DNA from: Flavobacterium luminosum
Lineage (GTDB): Bacteria; Bacteroidota; Bacteroidia; Flavobacteriales; Flavobacteriaceae
Assembly (NCBI RefSeq): GCF_023635005.1
Contig: NZ_JAMLJM010000005.1
Coordinates: 1 to 64,000, forward strand
Direction: 5' to 3'
Length of the DNA: 64,000 nucleotides
This document shows, one piece after another, positions 8,915-15,957 of this stretch. The notes under the pieces were generated by a model. The model had not been told where the DNA came from. It did not search any database and saw only the letters and a program-made list of their open reading frames with translations. The position numbers and the translations under genes were made by a program. Numbering within the stretch: the first letter of the stretch is position 1; every line of letters begins with the position of its first letter.

Positions 8915-10407
8915 TCCTGTAGAGTTTTTGAGGCTGCATCAAATTTATGCAAAATAATAGCAACTAGTACTGATGTTACAATCGCTATTGAAGCAGAAAT
9001 ACCTGGATTTTTAACAGGACCTTGCATGTAAGGAGTAAGTTCGAAAAAAGTTACAGAAAAGTGGGTTAGTAAGGCTACAACACTAGCAATAAAAACAGTT
9101 TTTACACGAACATTTTTAATGAAGGTACCGAAAAGAACTGGGACAAAGGCTGCAGCAAAATAGCCATAAACTCCATTTTGGGCAAATATCGCAACACTTA
9201 GTTTGGGATTACTGATTTGATTCCAACTTAAATAAAAACTAATTACAGCCATAGCTATAATTACCATGCGGTTGAGTATCACAGAGTTTTTTAACGATTC
9301 TTTTCCTGTTAGCGGTGCAATTAAATCAGAGGTAATCGTTGAAGAAATAGTCTGAATTAAACTCTCTAATGCTGCCAATCCAGCTGAAATCAAACCAACA
9401 ACAACTAACATACTCATCCCTACTGAGAAATGCGTAACCACATAAGTAGGGATAATTTCATCCATTTTAAGAGGATTTCCTTTATAAGTTAAGTCTGGAA
9501 TACTGATACGGGCATAAAAACCAACTAAGACTACCGAAAAATATACAATCAGGAAGGCGATAGCGCTAATCAAGAAGATGTTAATCTTTCTTTGGTCTTT
9601 TAATAAAAGCGATTTTGTGATAATGTGAGGTTGACAAACAATGGCTACTCCAATAATTATTTGAGAAAGAATAATTTCGTAATAGTCACGAAATAAGTAA
9701 CTACTTTCGTTAGTAGGTTTGGTCAACGCAGGGTCTATAGTGTTGAGCTTGGTAATAAAACCACTCATCCCATCTGAGAAATAGTCGTAACCCGAACCAA
9801 TGAGAACTACGGCAACTATAAATTTCAATACTGCCTGAATAGTATTAGTATACACCATCGAATTAGCCCCACCAAACATCATGTATCCAAAAACAAATAC
9901 CACAATGCCCATTAAAACATAATAGGGCTCAACTCCAATGGCTTTAGATATAATTTGAGTTAAACCTACATTAATTAATACGATGAAAGTAATATGCAAT
10001 AAGGCTACAAAAGCGAAAAACAACGAATAACTTTTACTGTTAAAACGATTACCCATCCATTGTGCCATGGTGGTTGCTTGTACGGCACTTCCGTATTTTG
10101 CAAATCCCTTGGTAAATACTACTAAGGAAACAAAGGAAGCAATAGGCATTACTATGGCAAAAGAAATGATGCCCGAAAATCCGTACAAGGCAATAAATCC
10201 AGGGTTAATGATAAATGTAGCTGCACTAGTCATAGAGGCAGCTAAGGAAAGACCAATAAACCATGCCGGGAAATTAATGTTGCCCAAAGCATAATCTTTC
10301 ATGTTTTTTGTAGTTAATGCTCCTCGGATTACGAAGAATAAAATAACAAGAGCATACAATACCAATATGCTAATCATATAAAGGGTCCAATTTTCGGAAT
10401 TTTTCAT
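8911..10407 (-). CDS. Sodium:solute symporter (SSS family)
   Basis: A 498-residue inner-membrane protein with about 13 hydrophobic segments, in the SSS/solute-sodium symporter family (pantothenate, proline, acetate transporters). The N-terminal region 'LALGNINFPAWFIGLSLAAS' type sequence (actual: YALGNINFPAWFIGLSLAAS) and the later GGANSMVYTNTIQAVLKF are characteristic. It is first in an operon with an acyl-CoA-synthetase-like ligase, an exported hydrolase and a helical protein, so it probably brings the hydrolysis product, a small organic acid, into the cytoplasm with Na+. The promoter region carries the same motif as the TonB-receptor operon. Substrate is inferred from context only. Confidence 0.9.
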   Translation of the reverse strand: MKNSENWTLYMISILVLYALVILFFVIRGALTTKNMKDYALGNINFPAWFIGLSLAASMTSAATFIINPGFIALYGFSGIISFAIVMPIASFVSLVVFTKGFAKYGSAVQATTMAQWMGNRFNSKSYSLFFAFVALLHITFIVLINVGLTQIISKAIGVEPYYVLMGIVVFVFGYMMFGGANSMVYTNTIQAVLKFIVAVVLIGSGYDYFSDGMSGFITKLNTIDPALTKPTNESSYLFRDYYEIILSQIIIGVAIVCQPHIITKSLLLKDQRKINIFLISAIAFLIVYFSVVLVGFYARISIPDLTYKGNPLKMDEIIPTYVVTHFSVGMSMLVVVGLISAGLAALESLIQTISSTITSDLIAPLTGKESLKNSVILNRMVIIAMAVISFYLSWNQISNPKLSVAIFAQNGVYGYFAAAFVPVLFGTFIKNVRVKTVFIASVVALLTHFSVTFFELTPYMQGPVKNPGISASIAIVTSVLVAIILHKFDAASKTLQE

Positions 10408-10465
10408 GAGTTTGTATTTGTTTGTCGCAAAAAAACAAAATAACCGTATTGTTGAATTCTGTAAG

Positions 10466-10489
10466 TTAACTAATTTTAATGTGACTTTT
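10466..10489. promoter_or_regulatory. Candidate operator shared with the TonB-receptor operon (copy 2)
   Basis: TTAAC (10,466-10,470), 9 nt, then TGTGACTTTT (10,480-10,489). The spacing and distance to the start codon (about 59-83 nt) match copy 1 at 4964-4987. The TTAAC lies in the palindrome AGTTAACT. The right arm lacks the TCA that makes copy 1 CRP-like, so the conserved part is TTAAC plus TGTGACTTTT. Confidence 0.55.
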
Positions 10490-10625
10490 GTTGTTTAATG
10501 TCGATTAATTAGAAAATTATATCGAAAAACTTGATATTTTGAACCGTGTGACTTTAAAAAGCAATCTTAAGTTTTTTCTATAGGGTTTATGTCCTCAAAA
10601 ATTCTAAGATAATATTCTAAGATGT

Positions 10626-10659
10626 TTTGATGAACTAACTCAAAACCTTTATATCTTTG
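10626..10659 (+). promoter_or_regulatory. Bacteroidota-type promoter of the mrp-nifU operon
   Basis: TTTG at 10,626-10,629 (-33 element), 22 nt, then TATCTTTG at 10,652-10,659, a perfect TAnnTTTG -7 element. Transcription would start near 10,666, giving a leader of about 65 nt to the ATG at 10,732. Confidence 0.7.
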
Positions 10660-10731
10660 TAATCTAAATTCAGTTTAAATAAAAGTAAACCAGTTGTATA
10701 CTTTTTTAAATTTCAAATTTATACTCAAGCA

Positions 10732-11862
10732 ATGAAATTAGATAGAAAAGAAATCCTGAAAGCTTTAGAAACGATTTCTATAGCTGGAGAAGGAAAGAAT
10801 ATGGTCGAAAGTGGGGCAGTTCAAAATGTGATTACTTTTGGTGATGAAGTGGTGGTTGATTTAGTGTTAACAACTCCGGCAATGCACATAAAAAAACGTG
10901 CGGAAGACGATATCCGAAAATTAATTCAGGATACATTTTCTAAAGAGATTAAGGTTAAAGTAAATGCTAAGGTAGAAGTTCCTGAAAAATCTAATGAGAT
11001 TAAAGGGAAAGCCATTCCCGGAATTAGTAATATTATTGCCGTAGCTTCAGGTAAGGGAGGCGTTGGGAAGTCTACAGTTACAGCAAATTTAGCAGTAACT
11101 TTAGCTAAGATGGGGTTCAAAGTAGGGGTTTTGGATGCCGATATTTATGGTCCCTCTATGCCAATCATGTTCGATGTAGAATCTGAAAAGCCTATTTCTA
11201 TCGAGGTAGACGGAAAATCCAAGATGAAACCTATTGAAAGTTTCGAAATTAAGTTACTGTCAATCGGATTTTTTACGGCTCCCAGCCAAGCCGTGATCTG
11301 GAGAGGTCCTATGGCTGCAAAAGCACTAAATCAAATGATTTTTGATGCTGCATGGGGAGAATTAGACTTTTTGTTGATTGATTTACCACCAGGGACCGGA
11401 GATATTCATTTGTCAATCATGCAATCGTTACCTATTACCGGAGCTGTAGTGGTGAGTACTCCACAGGCCGTAGCGTTAGCCGATGCTAAAAAAGGAGTAG
11501 CAATGTTTATGTCCGATAGTATCAATGTTCCCGTTCTAGGAATTATTGAAAATATGGCTTATTTTACACCAGAAGAATTGCCAAACAATAAATATTATAT
11601 CTTTGGAAAAGAAGGAGCGAAGAATTTAGCCGAAGACCTACAAGTGCCTTTCCTTGGCGAAGTGCCTTTGGTACAAAGTATTCGTGAAGCAGGTGATTAC
11701 GGTAGACCAGCCGCTTTACAAACAGGTTCTCCTTTAGAGGGTATTTTCGAGGGAATTTCGCGTAACGTGGTGCAAGAGGTGGTAAATCGAAACGAAAATT
11801 TACCGGCAACTGAAGCTATCAAAATAACAACAATGGCAGGTTGTTCTGCGGTTAAAAAATAA
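10732..11862 (+). CDS. mrp: Mrp/ApbC-type Fe-S cluster carrier ATPase
   Basis: A 376-residue P-loop ATPase that binds and hands over Fe-S clusters in the cytoplasm. Residues 1-80 form a MIP18/DUF59-type domain; the deviant Walker A SGKGGVGKST is at 106-115, followed by the Mrp signature LDADIYGPSMP and LLIDLPPGTGD. The position where many Mrp/Nbp35 proteins have a cluster-bridging CxxC (after ENMxYF) reads TPEELPNNKYY here, with no cysteine, a variant I also associate with other Bacteroidota. The only C-terminal cysteine is in MAGCSAVKK. The next gene is a NifU-like scaffold 18 nt downstream, which supports a joint role in cluster delivery. Confidence 0.93.
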   Translation: MKLDRKEILKALETISIAGEGKNMVESGAVQNVITFGDEVVVDLVLTTPAMHIKKRAEDDIRKLIQDTFSKEIKVKVNAKVEVPEKSNEIKGKAIPGISNIIAVASGKGGVGKSTVTANLAVTLAKMGFKVGVLDADIYGPSMPIMFDVESEKPISIEVDGKSKMKPIESFEIKLLSIGFFTAPSQAVIWRGPMAAKALNQMIFDAAWGELDFLLIDLPPGTGDIHLSIMQSLPITGAVVVSTPQAVALADAKKGVAMFMSDSINVPVLGIIENMAYFTPEELPNNKYYIFGKEGAKNLAEDLQVPFLGEVPLVQSIREAGDYGRPAALQTGSPLEGIFEGISRNVVQEVVNRNENLPATEAIKITTMAGCSAVKK

Positions 11863-11880
11863 TTTTCCAATCTGAAAAAG

Positions 11881-12120
11881 ATGACAAACCAAGAATTAGA
11901 ACAAAACATACTAAAGGCATTAGAAGAAATTAGGCCGTTTTTAAATTCAGATGGTGGTGATATTACCTTGATTTCCATTGAAGACCAAAAACACGTAAAA
12001 GTGCGTTTGGAAGGAGCTTGTACTAGTTGTAGTTTAAGCATTAGCACTCTTAAAGCAGGTGTGGAGACTACGATTAAGAAATATGCGCCTCAAATTGAAA
12101 CGGTAGAGAATATCGCCTAG
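11881..12120 (+). CDS. NifU-like Fe-S scaffold protein (NifU C-terminal domain)
   Basis: A 79-residue stand-alone NifU C-terminal (Nfu) domain. The cluster-binding CTSC motif is at residues 47-50 within LEGACTSCSLS, and the N-terminus has the usual IRPFLNSDGGDI. Two such domains dimerise to hold one [4Fe-4S] cluster through the CxxC pair. The gene is 18 nt after mrp in one operon, so it is probably the source or partner for the Mrp carrier. A hairpin at 12,150-12,184 follows. Confidence 0.93.
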   Translation: MTNQELEQNILKALEEIRPFLNSDGGDITLISIEDQKHVKVRLEGACTSCSLSISTLKAGVETTIKKYAPQIETVENIA

Positions 12121-12149
12121 CTTTTATTGCTTTTAGAATAATTATCATA

Positions 12150-12184
12150 AAAATGTGTTTTTCCCATGGGTGAAACACATTTTC
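12150..12184 (+). terminator. Probable terminator after the nifU-like gene
   Basis: AAAATGTGTTT (12,150-12,160) pairs with AAACACATTTT (12,173-12,183) around a 12-nt loop. The U-tract is part of the stem end and short, so efficiency is uncertain. Confidence 0.6.
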
Positions 12185-12189
12185 TGTAA

Positions 12190-12205
12190 TGTGACAAAAA
12201 TCATA
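12190..12205. promoter_or_regulatory. CRP/FNR-like box before the NADP-reductase gene
   Basis: TGTGA-CAAAAA-TCATA matches the CRP/FNR-family layout TGTGA-N6-TCACA in 8 of 10 positions. It lies 63-78 nt before the start codon at 12,268. A match this short can occur by chance in AT-rich DNA. Confidence 0.35.
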
Positions 12206-12267
12206 AGTAAATAGTTTGGGTTTGCAGAACTTTGCGTTTCTGAAACCTGAACTTAAAACAAAATACC

Positions 12268-13326
12268 ATGATCGAAACAGATATACTTATAATTGGAGCA
12301 GGTCCTACTGGACTTTTTGCTGTTTTTGAAGCCGGACTCTTAAAATTAAAATGCCATATCATTGATGGTCTACCGCAACCAGGTGGTCAGTTAACCGAAT
12401 TATATCCCAAAAAACCGATCTTCGATATTCCTGGATTTCCATCGGTTTTAGCCGGAGATTTGGTTAACAATCTTATGGAACAAATCAAACAGTTCCAACC
12501 CGGTTTTACGTTGAACGAGGTAGCTGAAAAAATTCAAAAATTAGAAGATGGTACTTTTATAGTAACTACCAACAAAGGAACGGAACATCATGCAAAAGCA
12601 GTCGCTATTGCGGGTGGATTGGGAATTTTTGAACCTAGAAAACCGGTTTTAAAAGATTTAGAGTTTTATGAGCAAAATGATAGAGGAGTTGAATATTTTG
12701 TGAAAGATCCTGAAAAGTTTCGCAATAAAAAAATTGTGATTTCTGGAGGAGGTGACTCCGCTTTAGATTGGTCTATCTTTTTGTCTAATGTGGCTTCAGA
12801 AGTTACCTTGGTTCACCGACGTAATGAGTTCCGTGGAGCTTTAGACTCGGTTGAAAAAGTACAAGAACTAAAGGCACAAGGAAAAATTAAACTAATCACA
12901 CCAGGAGAAGTGATAGGTTTCCAAGGAGCCGAAAGAATCGAATCGGTAGATATTCAGGTAGGGGAAGATCAAATGAATGTGGTTTGTGACTATTTTATTC
13001 CTTTATTTGGTTTGACTCCTAAGTTGGGACCAATTGCCAATTGGGGATTAGAAATCGAAAAAAATGCCATTAAAGTGAATAATGCCTTAGATTATCAAAC
13101 GAATATTGAAGGGATTTATGCTATTGGCGATGTTAATACTTATCCTGGTAAATTGAAGTTGATTTTATGTGGTTTCCATGAAGCAACTTTAATGTGTCAA
13201 AGCGTTTTCAATAAGTTAAACCCGGGTAAAAAGTATGTGTTAAAATATACGACCGTTTCTGGTGTTGATGGATTCGATGGTACCCGTAAGGAAGCTGAAA
13301 AAGCAGTTGTAAAATCAATTGAATAA
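12268..13326 (+). CDS. Ferredoxin/flavodoxin--NADP+ reductase, thioredoxin-reductase-like
   Basis: A 352-residue FAD/NAD(P) flavoprotein of the TrxR-like FNR type. The N-terminal FAD motif GAGPTGL lies at residues 9-15, PGGQLTELYP at about 41-50, the NADPH motif GGGDSALDW at about 161-169 and the second FAD motif IEGIYAIGDVN near 283. The CxxC redox pair of thioredoxin reductase is absent (the equivalent region has no CxxC), which distinguishes this FNR family. It should exchange electrons between NADPH and ferredoxin or flavodoxin in the cytoplasm. It lies just after the Fe-S carrier operon but with its own 147-nt upstream region. Confidence 0.88.
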   Translation: MIETDILIIGAGPTGLFAVFEAGLLKLKCHIIDGLPQPGGQLTELYPKKPIFDIPGFPSVLAGDLVNNLMEQIKQFQPGFTLNEVAEKIQKLEDGTFIVTTNKGTEHHAKAVAIAGGLGIFEPRKPVLKDLEFYEQNDRGVEYFVKDPEKFRNKKIVISGGGDSALDWSIFLSNVASEVTLVHRRNEFRGALDSVEKVQELKAQGKIKLITPGEVIGFQGAERIESVDIQVGEDQMNVVCDYFIPLFGLTPKLGPIANWGLEIEKNAIKVNNALDYQTNIEGIYAIGDVNTYPGKLKLILCGFHEATLMCQSVFNKLNPGKKYVLKYTTVSGVDGFDGTRKEAEKAVVKSIE

Positions 13327-13330
13327 AACA

Positions 13331-13366
13331 AAAAAATAAGGGCACTAAAAAAGTGTCCTTATTTTT
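13331..13366. terminator. Bidirectional terminator between the NADP-reductase and exporter genes
   Basis: AATAAGGGCAC and GTGTCCTTATT form an 11-bp stem (one G-U pair) around a short A-rich loop, flanked by A-runs on the left and T-runs on the right, so it can terminate in both directions. The stop codon of the minus-strand exporter gene (13,359-13,361) lies inside it. Confidence 0.85.
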
Positions 13367-14225
13367 TACTTGCCAAATACACTCCTCCTAGAATGATTCC
13401 TGCACCTATAAACTGCATGAAATTCAACCTTTCACCATCCAATAATCCCCAGCTCATCGCTACCAACGGAATAAAATAAGTAACCGAAGAAGCAAATAAC
13501 GGAGAGGTAATCTGTATGAGTTGGTAATATAAAATATTCGCAATTCCGGTGCCGATCATTCCAAGAATGATGATAAACAAAGTCGAATGAATAACTTCTG
13601 GTTGGGTCATGACTTCGGCATAACCATTCGAAAATAGAATGATTAGTGCGGGTATTAGTAATGTTAAAAAATTTCCGGTCGTAATCGCTAACGGACTCAT
13701 ATCTGAAAGATATTTCTTGATTAAATTAACATTCAAAGCATAACAAATGGTGGCGATGACTACTAGGAAAGCGAAAAAATAATTGGTTTCACCCGAAGTG
13801 CTTTTGCCGTAAAAAACTAACAGACTACAACCTAATAATCCCAAAATAACTCCAAAAACTTGGTTTCTCATAAAGGTTAATCCAAAAGCTAAAGCACCTA
13901 TTAATAAAGTATACAGAGGAGTAAGTGAATTCAGAATTCCACTGATAGAACTTTTAAGTCCAGTTTGAGCAAAGGCAAAAAGAAAAACCGGGAGACCGTT
14001 CCCGAAAATCGATGTCAAAGCGACGTATTTCCATTTGTAAGATGGAATTTGAGTAAGCGATTTAAAGCCTATGGGTAACAGAAAAAAACAAGCGAATATT
14101 AAGCGTAATGCTCCCAATTGAAAAGGGTTTAGACCCACCAACCCTCTTTTGATTAATATGAAAGAACTGCCCCAAACCAAGGAAAGCAAGACTAATAAAA
14201 ACCATTTGTTGTTTTTGGTAAACAT
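13359..14225 (-). CDS. EamA/DMT-family inner-membrane transporter
   Basis: A 288-residue protein with ten hydrophobic segments in two EamA repeats (first repeat has WGSSFILIKRGL near the N-terminus; second starts around YALNVNLIKKYLSDMSPL). These drug/metabolite transporters usually export small metabolites or amino acids. I chose the ATG at 14,225-14,223 because the longer frame (to 14,273) adds 16 polar residues before the first membrane segment. Gene stands alone and converges on the reductase gene through a shared terminator. Substrate unknown. Confidence 0.85.
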   Translation of the reverse strand: MFTKNNKWFLLVLLSLVWGSSFILIKRGLVGLNPFQLGALRLIFACFFLLPIGFKSLTQIPSYKWKYVALTSIFGNGLPVFLFAFAQTGLKSSISGILNSLTPLYTLLIGALAFGLTFMRNQVFGVILGLLGCSLLVFYGKSTSGETNYFFAFLVVIATICYALNVNLIKKYLSDMSPLAITTGNFLTLLIPALIILFSNGYAEVMTQPEVIHSTLFIIILGMIGTGIANILYYQLIQITSPLFASSVTYFIPLVAMSWGLLDGERLNFMQFIGAGIILGGVYLASKK

Positions 14226-14286
14226 GTTATGTTGTTTTATTTCCCAAAATTCTGTTATTTTTATGTAATACAATATGGTTTTTGAA

Positions 14287-14294
14287 TAATTTTG
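14287..14294 (+). promoter_or_regulatory. -7 promoter element of the HMA lipoprotein gene
   Basis: TAATTTTG is a perfect TAnnTTTG -7 element 37 nt before the ATG at 14,331. No good TTG -33 element is seen at the usual distance. Confidence 0.45.
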
Positions 14295-14330
14295 TATAAA
14301 ATTCTTTTAACTGTTTAAAACTCAGATTCA

Positions 14331-14852
14331 ATGAAAAATATCAAATTATCTTTAGTAGCATTACTATTCGTAGGGGTTAACCTTGTGTCTTGCAAAAATG
14401 AGAATACCGAGGCGGCTGCATCTTCGGAAGTAAAATCGGAAACTACTAAAGCTGTTGCTAAGGCCGAAAAAACTACCTTTTCTATAGAAGGAATGACTTG
14501 TGCTATGGGTTGTGCTAAAGTAATAGAAAACAAATTGTCAGGTTTAGAAGGTGTTCAAAAAGCTACTGTAGATTTCGAAACCAAAACAGCTACAGTGGAA
14601 TACGATGCTGAGGTTCAAACTCCTGAGAAATTAGTAGAAACAGTAGAGGCTGTTGCGGATGGTAAGACTTATAAAGTTTCAAATGTAAAGAATAGCGCGG
14701 ATAAAGCTATGAATTACAATGATCCGAAAAAGGAAGGTAAAAAGGCTAAAAAAGCAGCTGAGGCTAATGCTAAAACTGGAGAAAAGAAAGCCGGTTGTTG
14801 TGCAGCTAAAAAATCTTGTTCTTCTAAAGAAGAAAAACCAGCGACTATCTAA
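14331..14852 (+). CDS. HMA-domain lipoprotein with variant metal site and cysteine-rich tail
   Basis: A 173-residue lipoprotein: the signal peptide ends at a lipobox (LVSC, Cys21), followed by an Ala/Glu/Lys linker and a heavy-metal-associated (HMA) domain at about 49-118. The metal loop reads GMTCAMGC, so the two cysteines are three residues apart rather than the usual CxxC. The C-terminal 50 residues are Lys/Ala-rich and end in a second cysteine group (AGCCAAKKSC). It should bind a soft metal such as copper in the periplasm, attached to a membrane. No metal ATPase or efflux gene is adjacent. Metal identity is inference. Confidence 0.8.
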   Translation: MKNIKLSLVALLFVGVNLVSCKNENTEAAASSEVKSETTKAVAKAEKTTFSIEGMTCAMGCAKVIENKLSGLEGVQKATVDFETKTATVEYDAEVQTPEKLVETVEAVADGKTYKVSNVKNSADKAMNYNDPKKEGKKAKKAAEANAKTGEKKAGCCAAKKSCSSKEEKPATI

Positions 14853-14872
14853 TTTTTCTATTAGAACATGAT

Positions 14873-14914
14873 AAAAAGAGGGGATTTTAACAAATAGAAA
14901 TCCCCTCTTTTTTT
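14873..14914. terminator. Strong bidirectional terminator between the HMA lipoprotein and gldD
   Basis: A perfect 15-bp stem (AAAAAGAGGGGATTT with AAATCCCCTCTTTTT) around a 10-nt loop, ending in T7 on the plus strand and A/T-runs on the other side. It serves both convergent genes. Confidence 0.9.
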
Positions 14915-14919
14915 ATGGT

Positions 14920-15486
14920 TTATTTTTTCCACTTCAATGACTCCATGAGCATCCTTAAATCATTCTTGATATAATGTGCCGCAGGTAAAACAGAATCAAA
15001 ATTTGGTTTAGCATAAAAGTAAACAGATCCAACTAAGAAGTGTTTTGTGCTGTCAGTTAAATAAAATTGTGATTGTGATGCAGCATTTCCACCTACCTCA
15101 TAAAACATACCATAAGTTTTTTGCTCTTTGTTCACGTAAGGTTGTTCTACAATACCATCAGCCTTAATTACGTGCTCGTACGTTAGTTTTTGTGCGTCAC
15201 GCAATAATTTATCAATATTATTTTGAACTGGTTTGTAGGTTAAATATACGGTTGCCTTCAGTTTTGGATATTCAATATGAAAATTACAGTTTCCCTGATC
15301 TATAACTTTTCCAACGGTATTATAGTCAAAAGTATAACCGCAATTCTTATCGAATGTAAGGTATTTAGGTTCAGGATAATTTAAACTTAAATAGGCTTTA
15401 GGTTTTGGTAATACATCTTTTTTACAGCCAATAACACTAGCAGTTAGCGCTATAATAAAACAAAGACTTAAAATTTTTTTTGACAT
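14920..15486 (-). CDS. gldD: Gliding motility lipoprotein GldD
   Basis: A 188-residue lipoprotein with lipobox SVIGC (Cys21), followed by the GldD family pattern PKPKAYLSLNYPEPKY and, later, YGMFYEVGGNAASQSQFYLTDSTKHFLVGSVYF. In Flavobacterium johnsoniae GldD is required for gliding and type IX secretion. It follows ssb by 9 nt in the operon mutY-ssb-gldD. From memory, the F. johnsoniae locus carries gldE between ssb and gldD; here no such gene fits the gap. Confidence 0.9.
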   Translation of the reverse strand: MSKKILSLCFIIALTASVIGCKKDVLPKPKAYLSLNYPEPKYLTFDKNCGYTFDYNTVGKVIDQGNCNFHIEYPKLKATVYLTYKPVQNNIDKLLRDAQKLTYEHVIKADGIVEQPYVNKEQKTYGMFYEVGGNAASQSQFYLTDSTKHFLVGSVYFYAKPNFDSVLPAAHYIKNDLRMLMESLKWKK

Positions 15487-15495
15487 TTTTTGAAA

Positions 15496-15918
15496 TTAAA
15501 AAGGTAAATCGTTTTCAATTGGGTTGTCAAAATTAGTGCTTTTTGGTGTTTCTGGAGTATTTTTTATGCCTTCCGGGTCTTTTTTAGTAGTTAAAAAAGT
15601 AAATTCAGTAACCTGAATTTCTGTTGTATATTTTGTACTGCCATCTTCTGCTTGCCATTGACGTGATTTAATTCGGCCTTCAACATAAATTTTATCTCCT
15701 TTAGATAAATATTTTTCACAAATTTCGGCTGCTTTATTTCTTACTACCACATTATGCCATTCGGTCGAGTTTATTTTTTCGCCGGTTGTTTTGTTAATGT
15801 ATACGTCGTTTGTGGCAAGAGGGAAACGACCAATACAGTTGCCGCCTTCAAAATAGTGCATTTTTACTTCGTCACCCAAATGACCAATAAGTATTACTTT
15901 GTTCAATGTTCCGTTCAT
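15496..15918 (-). CDS. ssb: Single-stranded DNA-binding protein
   Basis: A 140-residue SSB with the OB-fold start MNGTLNKVILIGHLGDEVKM, the central NSTEWHNVVVRNKAAEICEKY, and the acidic protein-interaction tail FDNPIENDLPF at the C-terminus. It coats single-stranded DNA during replication and repair. It lies between mutY (39 nt upstream) and gldD (9 nt downstream), so the three probably share transcripts. Confidence 0.93.
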   Translation of the reverse strand: MNGTLNKVILIGHLGDEVKMHYFEGGNCIGRFPLATNDVYINKTTGEKINSTEWHNVVVRNKAAEICEKYLSKGDKIYVEGRIKSRQWQAEDGSTKYTTEIQVTEFTFLTTKKDPEGIKNTPETPKSTNFDNPIENDLPF

Positions 15919-15957
15919 GGCTTATATTTTAAGTAGCATCAAATATACACAAAAATA

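Larger units (their letters stand above)
10408..10731. other. Divergent intergenic region between the symporter and mrp operons
   Basis: This 324-nt stretch has no gene. On the left it holds the shared motif TTAAC-N9-TGTGACTTTT (10,466-10,489), which probably serves the minus-strand symporter operon. A second GTGTGACTTT lies at 10,546-10,555. On the right is the plus-strand mrp promoter (10,626-10,659). The remainder is AT-rich with no further structure that I can support. Confidence 0.7.

Noticed and set aside
11697..12047. Minus-strand frame of 116 codons over mrp/nifU
   Set aside because: Both plus-strand genes are well-conserved families, so this is a shadow frame.
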